DNA from: a virus
DNA length: 58,269 nucleotides
IMG/VR virus record: IMGVR_UViG_3300027782_000098
Location: 1-58,269 of that record
Strand: one strand, 5' to 3'
Below, one piece after another: positions 45,632-53,878 of this stretch. The notes under the pieces are model-generated. The model was not told the DNA's origin, made no database searches, and saw only the letters and a list, made by a program, of their open reading frames with translations. How positions within the stretch are numbered: position 1 is the stretch's first letter; each line of letters begins with the position of its first letter. Position numbers and translations under genes: made by a program.

Positions 45632-46669
45632 TTATTTTAATCTCCATTGAGCGTCATCACCATAAGACGATGGACCACCTGGTTTAACTCCTCTAAGAAT
45701 ATTTACATAATCATCAACTTTACTAAAAACTCCTCCCCATTGACCTTCAAATTGATTTGAACATGCTTGAACTTTTTCTTTCATAGCATTTAATGTGTTT
45801 GGTTCAATTTTCTTTTTAGTTTTAAATGCCATGTAATAAGCTTCAACCGCTGTTTTACAATCTGCCTTACTTTGTGGTGTTTGGTCAGTAACTGCGTCTT
45901 TAAATGCCGCTGTAATGTCAGCGTTATTAACTGTGTTTGGTGGGAAATACATATAAAAATCTTCAGAGAATAAACCTTCAGATTTTGGACTAACTAATTT
46001 TCTTGTCCAAGTTTTTGCTTGTTCTGCATCAACTTCACCTTCTAATTTAGCACCTTGAGCTTTCCATTTTTCAACAACTTTTTGTTGTCTCTCATCTAAC
46101 GCTCCCGCAATACCTGCTCCTGAAATTCTTCTGTAAAGTGTAACGCCATTCACAACTTGTTTTTGATACATTTGCGGATTGTTAACATTTGCATCAGTAT
46201 CGGTAATATCTTCTCTTTTTTTCCATCCACCCTCTTTTTGAGTTAAGTCAATGTTAGTTTGTGCGGTTTGTTGAGCTTGTGCTTGATTTGCTTGAGCCTG
46301 TGCCGCTTGTGATTGATTTGCTGCAATATTTGTCTGATTACATTCCCATTTGTTAGTTGCAGTTTGGAATGTTCCATCAGCACCAACAGTACCGTATGTA
46401 AAATCAACAAAGAAATATCTAAATTTTCCAGGATTTTTTGTGCTCTCCTGTTTAATTGCAAATTGTTTGTTTGGATTTTTTGAATTCATACGAACAACCA
46501 CACCATTTTTAACACAACCACCATCAACAAACTCTTGTAATTTTTCTTGAGTTGTTTTAGGTTTTGGTGGTGCTGGTGTTCCCGCAGCGGGAGGATTAAC
46601 CTGCTCTTTCAACGCTTGGTGCATTGAAAGTATTCTATTTGCTTCGTTTTCTTCTATTATAAATTTCAT
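45632..46669 (-). CDS. Hypothetical protein, probable virion component
   Basis: 345 residues. The start FIIEENEANRILSMHQALKE is shared in style with other gene starts here (a helix that may be a capsid-targeting segment). An Ala/Gln-rich linker (about 118-140, AQANQAQAQQ) separates a beta-rich N-domain from a C-domain containing GGVFSKVDDYVNILRG. Function unknown; follows the peptidoglycan-binding-like gene by 10 nt. Confidence 0.58.
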   Translation of the reverse strand: MKFIIEENEANRILSMHQALKEQVNPPAAGTPAPPKPKTTQEKLQEFVDGGCVKNGVVVRMNSKNPNKQFAIKQESTKNPGKFRYFFVDFTYGTVGADGTFQTATNKWECNQTNIAANQSQAAQAQANQAQAQQTAQTNIDLTQKEGGWKKREDITDTDANVNNPQMYQKQVVNGVTLYRRISGAGIAGALDERQQKVVEKWKAQGAKLEGEVDAEQAKTWTRKLVSPKSEGLFSEDFYMYFPPNTVNNADITAAFKDAVTDQTPQSKADCKTAVEAYYMAFKTKKKIEPNTLNAMKEKVQACSNQFEGQWGGVFSKVDDYVNILRGVKPGGPSSYGDDAQWRLK

Positions 46670-46679
46670 ATTTTAAATT

Positions 46680-47768
46680 TTAAAAGTCTGTACTTGATGG
46701 GTCTGTAACTACAACTTCTCCACTAATTTCAGGTTTAGCCTTTTCACATATCGCATCAACATCAGCATCTTTGAATGTGGTATAACCTAATTCTTTAAGT
46801 TTTGTGTTGGTTGCTTTACCCCAAGCTCCGTCATCAGTAAGTCCAAGACACGCTTGTACTTTTTTAATCATTGGTGATTTACAGTATAACTTATATGTTC
46901 CACTACAATCGGTATAAGTCACTTTAGGTTTAGGTTTCGGGTTTGGCGTTGGTGTATTACCACCACCTCCTCCGCCAGTATTACCTCCAGTTAGCGAACT
47001 ATCATCAAATTGTTCAGTTAACTTTTTTTTTTGAATTGACTCAGCAACTAAAGTTACTTTAGACCCATTACAAGATACTTTTTGACCTGTTGAAGTTCCG
47101 TCTGCCTTTTTAACTCTACCATCAGAATATACTTGATATTGACTACCTGAAGTACCTTTAATTAAAATGTACACATAATTATTTGCATTTTTATTAACTA
47201 CTTGATTAACATTAGAGTCAGAATCAAAAATACATGGAAATGATTTTTTAAACCAATTGATATTATATTGTTCTGTACTAGCAACCGCCAATTTAGTTTG
47301 TTTTTTAGTTCTATATTGCATTGCCGCAAACGTTTCCATTAATTCTGCTAATTCTTCGTCATCTAAATCGTCAACTAACGCTTGTGCAAAATCACCATAA
47401 CCTAAATCTTCAAACTCTTTTTTGATATTACATAAGTCATCAAAATTACCCGCATTCATTGTTGCTGCTTGTTTTCTCCATAATGAATCGTCAGTTCCAC
47501 CCATGAATCCCAATGTTTGATAATTAAATGCTCTGTTAAACGCCGATGCAATTGCTGCGGCATCTAAAGTACCTTCCGCTTCTGGTCGACCACTACAAGC
47601 TTTTAATATTTTACTGATTGATTGTTCAGTTGCAGTATCAATAGAATCTTCTTTAATTAAAGATTTTAATCTTTCTTGATTTTCCGTTAATGTTGTTGAA
47701 GGGTCATATCCCATCATTAGTTTTGCTCTTTTTAAAGCTTCCTTTGGGCTATAATTAGGTTGTATCAT
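46680..47768 (-). CDS. Virion protein with C-terminal peptidoglycan-binding-like domain
   Basis: 362 residues. A helical N-terminus (EALKRAKLMMGYDPSTTLTE) is followed by a Gly-rich and PNPKPKPK linker (about 265-290). The C-terminal SPMIKKVQACLGLTDDGAWG, then KATNTKLKELGY matches PG_binding_1 (VxxLQxxLG..vDGxfGpxT). It could anchor a virion or injection protein to the cell wall. No catalytic domain is apparent. Confidence 0.65.
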   Translation of the reverse strand: MIQPNYSPKEALKRAKLMMGYDPSTTLTENQERLKSLIKEDSIDTATEQSISKILKACSGRPEAEGTLDAAAIASAFNRAFNYQTLGFMGGTDDSLWRKQAATMNAGNFDDLCNIKKEFEDLGYGDFAQALVDDLDDEELAELMETFAAMQYRTKKQTKLAVASTEQYNINWFKKSFPCIFDSDSNVNQVVNKNANNYVYILIKGTSGSQYQVYSDGRVKKADGTSTGQKVSCNGSKVTLVAESIQKKKLTEQFDDSSLTGGNTGGGGGGNTPTPNPKPKPKVTYTDCSGTYKLYCKSPMIKKVQACLGLTDDGAWGKATNTKLKELGYTTFKDADVDAICEKAKPEISGEVVVTDPSSTDF

Positions 47769-47782
47769 AATCTTTTTTTTAT

Positions 47783-47791
47783 TATAAATAT
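47783..47791 (-). promoter_or_regulatory. Phage-type promoter box (ATATTTATA)
   Basis: NTATTTATN box 14 nt upstream of the ATG at 47768; heads a three-gene unit. Confidence 0.45.
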
Positions 47792-47818
47792 ATTGTTCTT
47801 AACAATAAATATCATTTA

Positions 47819-48076
47819 TTACCAAATTTGATTTGCGGCTCCTCTGGTAAGTCCTGTTTCCCATTTCTCACCTGATTTGGTTAATGGATTTGCTTTACCT
47901 CTTTTTAATGGATAAGAGTCCGCCCATTTTGGAACACTTCCTCCACCTCCACCTGATGATGGTGCGGGTGATGAAGCGGCTGGTGCGGCATCTTGTTCTC
48001 CCATTTCTTCTTTTGAATCATCCATAGATGAGTACTTATTAAAGAAGTCTATTAAAAAATCTACATCTAAATTCAT
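47819..48076 (-). CDS. Small hypothetical virion-cluster protein
   Basis: 85 residues: helical acidic N-terminus, Ala/Pro/Ser/Gly linker (about 30-48, SSPAPSSGGGGGS) and a conserved-looking tail LKRGKANPLTKSGEKWETGL. No family recognised. Confidence 0.55.
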   Translation of the reverse strand: MNLDVDFLIDFFNKYSSMDDSKEEMGEQDAAPAASSPAPSSGGGGGSVPKWADSYPLKRGKANPLTKSGEKWETGLTRGAANQIW

Positions 48077-48079
48077 ATG

Positions 48080-48088
48080 AATAAATAT
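48080..48088 (-). promoter_or_regulatory. Phage-type promoter box (ATATTTATT)
   Basis: NTATTTATN box 3 nt upstream of the ATG at 48076; it overlaps the TTTTG element of the divergent promoter. Confidence 0.45.
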
Positions 48089-48119
48089 TTTGTAATTAGA
48101 AAAAACATAATTATATTTG
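48088..48119 (+). promoter_or_regulatory. Host-type promoter, box 4 nt before ATG
   Basis: TTTTG at 48088-48092, 19 bp, TATATTTG at 48112-48119, then 4 nt to the ATG at 48124. Full consensus, predicted leaderless. Confidence 0.75.
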
Positions 48120-48123
48120 TCCC

Positions 48124-48660
48124 ATGAGAAGATTATATTTTATTTTAGTGTTATTGTTCGCATTATCATCATGTGAAAAGTATGTTACAGAAATTAGTGA
48201 CATTACTTTAAGTGGAAAATACGTTGTTTCAAAATTAGAAATCACAAGTGTCGACCAAAACACTAGTCACGATTCATTATATACTATCGGTAGCGTATAT
48301 GTTAATAATGCATTACCTGACCCTTTTGATTCAATACCAATAAACCATTTTTATTTACACATGGACTATTCAACTATTAGATTAAATCAAATAGGTGTAA
48401 CTCCTACAGGTAATGATATTTGGCAGTATGGTGTTTCTCCAAATGAAATATTTTATAGAGTGTTAGGTAATCATTCATATAATAATGGATTTATTCAGTT
48501 TGATTATGTGACCAATGACGGTTCATCAAGAACAATTACATTTTTAATTGAGGATGATGGATTTGAGTCATTACAACTTAAAAGTGAGGGTGCGTGGTTT
48601 CACGGCAAATATGGTGAAAAACAAGTAATGACTTTAGGTCTTACAAGAGTTGGACCTTAA
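48124..48660 (+). CDS. Lipoprotein
   Basis: 178 residues. Signal peptide MRRLYFILVLLFALSSC with lipobox LSSC (Cys17), then a beta-rich domain (LSGKYVVSKLEITS, then TITFLIEDDGFESLQL) like Bacteroidota lipocalin-type lipoproteins. May be exposed on the infected cell to block superinfection. The separate host-type promoter suggests early expression. It is convergent with the next gene. Confidence 0.78.
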   Translation: MRRLYFILVLLFALSSCEKYVTEISDITLSGKYVVSKLEITSVDQNTSHDSLYTIGSVYVNNALPDPFDSIPINHFYLHMDYSTIRLNQIGVTPTGNDIWQYGVSPNEIFYRVLGNHSYNNGFIQFDYVTNDGSSRTITFLIEDDGFESLQLKSEGAWFHGKYGEKQVMTLGLTRVGP

Positions 48661-48962
48661 TAAAATTCAGGTTTTGGGAGTGATTTTGGATTTATTTCAT
48701 AATACTCATTTAAAAACGAAATAAGTTCATCTTCGTCCAGTTCAATTTTAGGTTCTTCATAAATGTCAACTTCATCTTCAAATTCTTCATCAAAGAATCC
48801 AAATTCATCCGCCTCAAGAATAAAACCATAATCTTGTGATACTGAATAATCAATATTGTCAATTCTGAGAACATCATCACTATCATCAATAGTTCTGAAA
48901 GAAACTTCTAATATGTTTGACTCTACATTTAAGAAGTATGATATAATTTCTTTAATTTCCAT
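48657..48962 (-). CDS. Small acidic hypothetical protein
   Basis: 101 residues starting MEIKEIISYFLNVESNILEV; small beta-rich start, very acidic C-terminal half. Overlaps the lipoprotein stop by 4 nt on the opposite strand. Function unknown. Confidence 0.55.
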   Translation of the reverse strand: MEIKEIISYFLNVESNILEVSFRTIDDSDDVLRIDNIDYSVSQDYGFILEADEFGFFDEEFEDEVDIYEEPKIELDEDELISFLNEYYEINPKSLPKPEFY

Positions 48963-49082
48963 AGTTAATTCAATTTATAATGAAATATTAGAAAGTAGAG
49001 CAAAAGACATAATTTATTTTAAATAATAACCATTTTTTTTCAAAGATTAATTTCTATATTTTAAGTATTAATACAACATTAC

Positions 49083-49664
49083 ATGAGATTTAATTCTTTA
49101 ACCATTGACAATTTTTACTCTAACCCATTAGAAGTTAGAGAGTTTGCTCTTAAACAAGAGTTTAAAGTTAGAGGTAACTACCCAGGTCAACGAACTGTAT
49201 CATTTTTAAATGACTCGATTAAAAATAAAATGAGAGACATTCTTTATCCATTTGCAGGAGAGATTACTTGGTGGGGAGGTGAATATACAGGCTCATTTCA
49301 ATATACTACCGCCTCGGATAGGTCTTGGATTCACTCCGATTCAACTACTGATTGGGCTGCAGTATGTTATTTAACTCCAGACGCTCCTGTAACAGCAGGA
49401 ACAGGTATTTTTAGACATAAAAAAACAGGTTGGATGAATTATGACTATAAACGAGAAAATGAACCAGGGTATGTTGAGCAAGCGCCGCCAGGACATGATA
49501 TGCAAGATTATACCAAGTGGGAGATGGTTGATAGGGTTGGGAATGTATTTAATAGATTGATTATGTACAGAGCTGATAACTATCATGTGTCTTTAGATTA
49601 TTTTGGTAAGGACATGCATGATGGAAGACTATTTCAAGTATTCTTTTTTAATACTGAACGATAA
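49083..49664 (+). CDS. DUF6445-like 2OG-Fe(II) oxygenase
   Basis: 193 residues. RSWIHSDSTTDWAAVCYLTP (about 81-100) carries HxD; the VRGNYPGQRTVS start, GTGIFRHKKTG, and the C-terminal YRADNYHVSLDYFGKDMHDG and RLFQVFFF bring the distal His and the co-substrate Arg. This matches DUF6445 proteins, 2OG-oxygenase relatives often found with modified peptides or phages. Target unknown. Confidence 0.8.
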   Translation: MRFNSLTIDNFYSNPLEVREFALKQEFKVRGNYPGQRTVSFLNDSIKNKMRDILYPFAGEITWWGGEYTGSFQYTTASDRSWIHSDSTTDWAAVCYLTPDAPVTAGTGIFRHKKTGWMNYDYKRENEPGYVEQAPPGHDMQDYTKWEMVDRVGNVFNRLIMYRADNYHVSLDYFGKDMHDGRLFQVFFFNTER

Positions 49665-49667
49665 AAC

Positions 49668-49693
49668 AAAACCCCGAATATTCGGGGTTTTTT
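49668..49693. terminator. Bidirectional terminator
   Basis: AAAACCCCGAA/TTCGGGGTTTT between convergent genes, T-run on the plus strand. Confidence 0.87.
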
Positions 49694-49694
49694 G

Positions 49695-50111
49695 TTAATC
49701 TAATTTGGCGTTTAATACAATTTCAGGATTTAATTTAAATAATAAATCTGTAATACCTTCAGGACACATACAATATCCGTCAAGTGTTGAAGTAACTAAT
49801 CTTTTTCTTTTAAATGCTAAAATGAAAGGTTTAAATTCTTTAACTTCTTTCATCCATAGTGATTGTAGTGGGATTCCAATCATATCTAAAAAATCTATAC
49901 TATCTTTAATTTCTGATTCATAGTAAGGTACGTCATAAATGTCTAATATAGACCTCATCATATGACCTTCTCTACCATATTCATCATCTCTAAATATTGA
50001 AAAGATTGCCGCAATACCTGTTGTATCTGACATAGTAAAATGCCAAATATAGTATTCGTTTTCTTTACTAATTCGTTCGTAATCTTTTGTAGTAATCTTT
50101 TCCCTAATCAT
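49695..50111 (-). CDS. Hypothetical protein
   Basis: 138 residues starting MIREKITTKDYERISKENEY. Mixed alpha/beta, one Cys pair (YCMCPEG). Starts 1 nt after the PKHD oxygenase stop codon, so it is co-transcribed and may act with it. No family recognised. Confidence 0.55.
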   Translation of the reverse strand: MIREKITTKDYERISKENEYYIWHFTMSDTTGIAAIFSIFRDDEYGREGHMMRSILDIYDVPYYESEIKDSIDFLDMIGIPLQSLWMKEVKEFKPFILAFKRKRLVTSTLDGYCMCPEGITDLLFKLNPEIVLNAKLD

Positions 50112-50112
50112 G

Positions 50113-50706
50113 TTACCTTAAATTTGCCCCGCAAAGCCAAGTAACTAAAGATGTTCTAACACCTGAAGTTAATGGTGTTACTCTATGTAATAAAAATGAT
50201 GGGAAAAAACAAACTAACCCAAGTTGTTTGGGTACACTAACAATGTTAGACCCAAGGTTCATTTGTAATTCTCCTCCTTCATATTCTTCAGGGTCAGAAA
50301 GTTGTAGAACAACTGATAATTTTCTATTTGAAAGTCCTGGTCCTAAATCAGCATGCCAATCATAGTGACCACCATCTCCATAATAAGTGGTATATTGTAG
50401 TAAATCTTGATACCCCCAGATATCAAAGCCCCACATTTCTTTATTTGCGATTCTTGCGTAATTTGAAAGTTTTTCATATATCCATGAGGTTTCTTCATTT
50501 TCTTCAAGCCAAGCAATATCACTAATTCTATATTCACTGACAGTACTGTCGTCATCCGAACCTGTTGCGGCAGCTTGTTTTGGGTATTTATCCCCAATTT
50601 CTCTAATTTTTATAATTTCACTTGGAGTGAATGCTGATGCGAAATAATAGTAATTAAAATGATTTACATTATTTCTTTGTTCTGAGATGAAATGATTTGA
50701 TGACAT
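50113..50706 (-). CDS. PKHD-type 2OG-Fe(II) hydroxylase
   Basis: 197 residues. HYDWHADLG gives H118-x-D120; NRKLSVVLQLSDPEEYEGGE (128-147), CFFPSFLLHRVTPLTSG with H174, and VRTS with R184 complete the PiuC/YbiX-like pattern. Probably a protein or small-molecule hydroxylase. Confidence 0.88.
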   Translation of the reverse strand: MSSNHFISEQRNNVNHFNYYYFASAFTPSEIIKIREIGDKYPKQAAATGSDDDSTVSEYRISDIAWLEENEETSWIYEKLSNYARIANKEMWGFDIWGYQDLLQYTTYYGDGGHYDWHADLGPGLSNRKLSVVLQLSDPEEYEGGELQMNLGSNIVSVPKQLGLVCFFPSFLLHRVTPLTSGVRTSLVTWLCGANLR

Positions 50707-50773
50707 TTTTTTAAATTTTATTATTATAATTATAGTGTATGATTCCTGTCAATTCAATATTAAAAATATTTTT

Positions 50774-51784
50774 ATGAAAAAAAACTCAAGAACTTTTGAC
50801 GCATTCATCTTTAGAGGTGAATTAGATTTATTAAAATTTAGATTAACAGAGTTAGACCCGTTTGTTGATTTTTTTATTATAGCAGAACTTGATTCAGATA
50901 AGAAAAACTCAATTTATTTAAATAATATTGATATGTTTAAAAAATGGAAGAAGAAAATATCACATATTTTTATTAACGATGTTAATATCACTTATTCAAA
51001 TAAAATAGTTGTTGAGTTTGTTAATTTTAGTCCTGAGTTTGAGGACATTTTGGTAATATCTGAAATAAATGAAATTCCTGATTATACAAAAAAAGATGAA
51101 ATTTACGAATTGTTAAAATATCATCCAGTAATTTTAGAACATCAAAACTTTGTGTGTAATATTGACCATACTGATAATAAATGGGTTAACGGTTCTGTTG
51201 TTTTTACATTCAGCTCAATTTTAGTTAAAAAAGAGATTATAAATGAAACTTATATTAAAAAATTAAATTTATTTGGGTTTCATACCGAAAAATTAAAATG
51301 TGGGTGGAAATTTACAAATTTTGATGGATTATCAAATTCAGAGTTTAACCTTGAAAATAAAACATCTTTAATTGATTTTAACCCTGTGACAACATATCCA
51401 TTATTTGAACGTAATAGTAACGTTATATTACCCAAAAACATTGATTTGTTACCTTATAATAAAATTGGTAGAGAAACAACAAAGAAACATTTATTTATAT
51501 GTGAATCCAAAATTGAGTCTATTGAAAAATTAGAAAATGTTTATGATACAGTATCAATCATAGAATTTAGTGAAAATTTAAATGAAGTTATTTGTGAAAA
51601 AATAACAGATAAGGTTACAAAAAGTGTATTGTACTTACCAAACAAAGTTTTATACGGTAGTTACGATTTATCAAAATTCTACACACAATATAAGTTAAAT
51701 GAGATAAACAGAATGATGTGTACCGTATTCCCACAAAAACAAGACTTGATAAAAATAATCTTTAATGATTCAATCCTTTTATAA
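50774..51784 (+). CDS. GT17-like glycosyltransferase
   Basis: 336 residues from the ATG at 50774 (MKKNSRTFDAFIFRGELDLL). FDAFIFRGELDLLKFRLTEL (8-27), then DPFVDFFIIAE matches the GT17 opening (D-x-F-x-x-x-E-L-D-L-L-x-x-R-L-x-E-L). The usual S-D-x-D-E-I-P metal motif is here S-E-I-N-E-I-P (about 102-108), so catalysis may be altered or lost. C-terminal 120 residues are unique. GT17 enzymes add GlcNAc to mannose; substrate here unknown. Confidence 0.7.
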   Translation: MKKNSRTFDAFIFRGELDLLKFRLTELDPFVDFFIIAELDSDKKNSIYLNNIDMFKKWKKKISHIFINDVNITYSNKIVVEFVNFSPEFEDILVISEINEIPDYTKKDEIYELLKYHPVILEHQNFVCNIDHTDNKWVNGSVVFTFSSILVKKEIINETYIKKLNLFGFHTEKLKCGWKFTNFDGLSNSEFNLENKTSLIDFNPVTTYPLFERNSNVILPKNIDLLPYNKIGRETTKKHLFICESKIESIEKLENVYDTVSIIEFSENLNEVICEKITDKVTKSVLYLPNKVLYGSYDLSKFYTQYKLNEINRMMCTVFPQKQDLIKIIFNDSILL

Positions 51785-51812
51785 AAAAACCCCTCTTTTT
51801 GGAGGGGTTCTT
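51785..51812. terminator. Bidirectional terminator
   Basis: ACCCCTC/GAGGGGT stem with T-rich loop and flanks, between convergent genes. Confidence 0.82.
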
Positions 51813-51815
51813 ATT

Positions 51816-53036
51816 TTAATTAAATCTATTCATTCTATTAAACATTTCTGTTATTTTGTTTTTCTGAGTTAAGAAAGATTCTTTTAAATCCTCATCAACT
51901 TCTTCAAACTCTTCTTCTCTTTTTGGAGAATGTTTTGAACCCCCGCCCCAACTTGAATGTTGGTATGGTCCTGCAATTCCAGGTCCATTACTGTCAAAAT
52001 CATATGGTCTTTCCATATCACCATAAACACCCTGAACACCAGACACGTCTTGTTCTTCCATCTCTCTTTGTTTTTTAATGTTTGAATATACTCCAATTAC
52101 TTTAGAGTCTCTACCATCAAAGTCGTCCCTATCGTCATCAGCCCATGCAGATTCCATTGCTTCATATTCATACATTTTTTCAGGGTCATATCCGTACATA
52201 TCATCTTCCTCTAACTCATTAACAGGATACCCATCAATTGGTCCATTTGATTCAAAATCATAAGCTGATTCAACATCTGATACATCCATATCACCAACAT
52301 TTCCACCTTGTTCTTCAATTTCATCTGTAACTTCAGACGCATTAATATCTTCGTACCCATCGTCTTCGTTATCAGGGTCATCAACGCCATCTTGAGTGTA
52401 AGATGATTCATAATCTTGAAAATCGTCATCGTCTTCGTATAATTTTTTATGCATTCCCTCAAAAGTATCAACATCATTTGATGGACCTTCAATATAATCA
52501 AACCCTGCTGTTGGGTCTAAATCTTCTTCATCGTAGATATCATCCAAATGACCTGTCTCTTCTTCCATGTATCCTGAACCACATTCATTACAAACACCTT
52601 CATACATTTCTCCACCACATTCACACATTTCAGTATCATCTTCATTTTCTTGTTCTAACGCCATTAATATTTCTGGATTTGACAATACAAAATCTTTTGC
52701 TTTGTCAATAAAACTTGAACCTTCAGAATCATCTTCTTCCATATGGCCATAATTACATTCACAAACGCCATCCATAATCATGGAACCGCACTCATCGCAA
52801 ACTTCTTTAGTTTCAACTTGTTCGTTGATTCCCATATTTGTGTATTTTTTAACTTCACCCTTATTATTAACAACTAATCCTTCTTTGTCTCCCGCAAAAT
52901 CATATACGGTTAAAGGCTGAGTATTGGATACTTGCGGTTGCATTGTTTGGTATCCATTGTATAAACTTTTATGTTGGTTTAAAATATCTGACTTTTCAGC
53001 CGCAGATAATTGACCTAATCCAAAATATCCTCTCAT
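51816..53036 (-). CDS. Acidic, zinc-knuckle-containing probable virion protein
   Basis: 406 residues from the ATG at 53036 (MRGYFGLGQLSAAEKSDIL), chosen because the promoter box lies 12 nt upstream. Two Cys clusters (VCDECGSMIMDGVCECNYG, about 79-97, and CECGGEMYEGVCNECGSG, about 137-154) look like zinc ribbons. The rest is extremely acidic with repeats of the type YDFESNGPIDGYP and YDFDSNGPGIAGP. Function unknown; composition resembles scaffold or internal head proteins. Confidence 0.6.
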   Translation of the reverse strand: MRGYFGLGQLSAAEKSDILNQHKSLYNGYQTMQPQVSNTQPLTVYDFAGDKEGLVVNNKGEVKKYTNMGINEQVETKEVCDECGSMIMDGVCECNYGHMEEDDSEGSSFIDKAKDFVLSNPEILMALEQENEDDTEMCECGGEMYEGVCNECGSGYMEEETGHLDDIYDEEDLDPTAGFDYIEGPSNDVDTFEGMHKKLYEDDDDFQDYESSYTQDGVDDPDNEDDGYEDINASEVTDEIEEQGGNVGDMDVSDVESAYDFESNGPIDGYPVNELEEDDMYGYDPEKMYEYEAMESAWADDDRDDFDGRDSKVIGVYSNIKKQREMEEQDVSGVQGVYGDMERPYDFDSNGPGIAGPYQHSSWGGGSKHSPKREEEFEEVDEDLKESFLTQKNKITEMFNRMNRFN

Positions 53037-53048
53037 AATTTTTTTATT

Positions 53049-53057
53049 TATAAATAG
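53049..53057 (-). promoter_or_regulatory. Phage-type promoter box (CTATTTATA)
   Basis: NTATTTATN box 12 nt upstream of the ATG at 53036. Confidence 0.45.
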
Positions 53058-53095
53058 TTGTAAAACTTTGTTTTTATTTGACATAGAGAAAAATA

Positions 53096-53104
53096 GTATT
53101 TATG
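53096..53104 (+). promoter_or_regulatory. Phage-type promoter box (GTATTTATG)
   Basis: NTATTTATN box 8 nt upstream of the ATG at 53113, divergent from the box at 53049. Confidence 0.45.
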
Positions 53105-53112
53105 TTTATACC

Positions 53113-53364
53113 ATGAATAAAAATTTTAATATTGACGAGCAAGCCGAAGGGGCAATTATTCTTGACGGATTTGACGACGCTATTGTTGGAATTGTTGAGG
53201 AATTTGGTAATAGTCCAAGAATCTTATATTCAAAAAACAAGATTATATACACTTTACAAGATAGAGATGGTATGAGTTGGTCAGAAGCTGAAGAGTTTTA
53301 TGACTTTAATATTTTAGGTCTTTATGCTGGAGAACAAAATCCAGTTTTTTTAATTACAGAATAA
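53113..53364 (+). CDS. Small hypothetical phage protein
   Basis: 83 residues starting MNKNFNIDEQAEGAIILDGF. GIVEEFGNSPRILYSKNKII, then DGMSWSEAEEFYDFNILGLY occur in many T4-like phage small proteins of unknown function. Begins downstream of a phage-type box. Confidence 0.62.
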   Translation: MNKNFNIDEQAEGAIILDGFDDAIVGIVEEFGNSPRILYSKNKIIYTLQDRDGMSWSEAEEFYDFNILGLYAGEQNPVFLITE

Positions 53365-53368
53365 TTCG

Positions 53369-53376
53369 TACATTTG
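53369..53376 (+). promoter_or_regulatory. Host-type -7 box, 4 nt before ATG
   Basis: TACATTTG, then 4 nt to the ATG at 53381. The upstream element is only TTT at 19 bp. Confidence 0.55.
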
Positions 53377-53380
53377 TCGT

Positions 53381-53878
53381 ATGAATATATTTTTCCTAGA
53401 TTATGATGTAAAAAAGTGTGCTCAATATCATGTTGACAAACATGTTGTTAAAATGATATTGGAAACCGCACAACTTTTATGTGGTGTTCATCATGTAACC
53501 GCACATGATACCGCACATGTACCGTACAAGTTATCACACAAAAATCACCCATGTTCTATTTGGTGTCGTGAGTCATTGTCAAATTATTTGTATTTGTGTG
53601 AGTTAGGATTGGAATTGTGTAATGAATACACTTACCGATACGGTAAACGACACAAATCACAAGATGTGATTGAATGGTGTTTAATTAATAAACCAAACAT
53701 TGCTGACATTGGATTTACTGAACCTGCAAAGGCAATGCCTGACGAGTTTAAAGTAAAATCAGTGGTTCAATCATATAGAAACTACTATATGGGGGCAAAA
53801 TCAGGGTTTGCAGTATGGAAAAATAGAGAGAAACCTTTTTGGTTTGAAAAAAAAGTATTAGATTTGTGTTATGATTAA
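53381..53878 (+). CDS. Conserved phage protein, annotated elsewhere as pyrimidine-dimer DNA glycosylase-like
   Basis: 165 residues. MNIFFLDYDVKKCAQYHVDK, then HVVKMILETAQLL, a His cluster GVHHVTAHDTAHVPYK, KNHPCSIWCRESLSNYLYL and a C-terminal YRNYYMGAKSGFAVWKNREK match a family common in T4-like and huge phages. Some members carry a pyrimidine-dimer glycosylase label; that function is not clear from sequence. Predicted leaderless. Overlaps the phosphoesterase gene by 8 nt. Confidence 0.6.
   Translation: MNIFFLDYDVKKCAQYHVDKHVVKMILETAQLLCGVHHVTAHDTAHVPYKLSHKNHPCSIWCRESLSNYLYLCELGLELCNEYTYRYGKRHKSQDVIEWCLINKPNIADIGFTEPAKAMPDEFKVKSVVQSYRNYYMGAKSGFAVWKNREKPFWFEKKVLDLCYD

Noticed and set aside
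1841-53057. T4-type late promoters TATAAATA on the opposite strand
   Set aside because: In gene-sense orientation the box is TATTTAT followed by A, T, G or C; only a subset is a reverse complement of TATAAATA, and that would point away from the genes.
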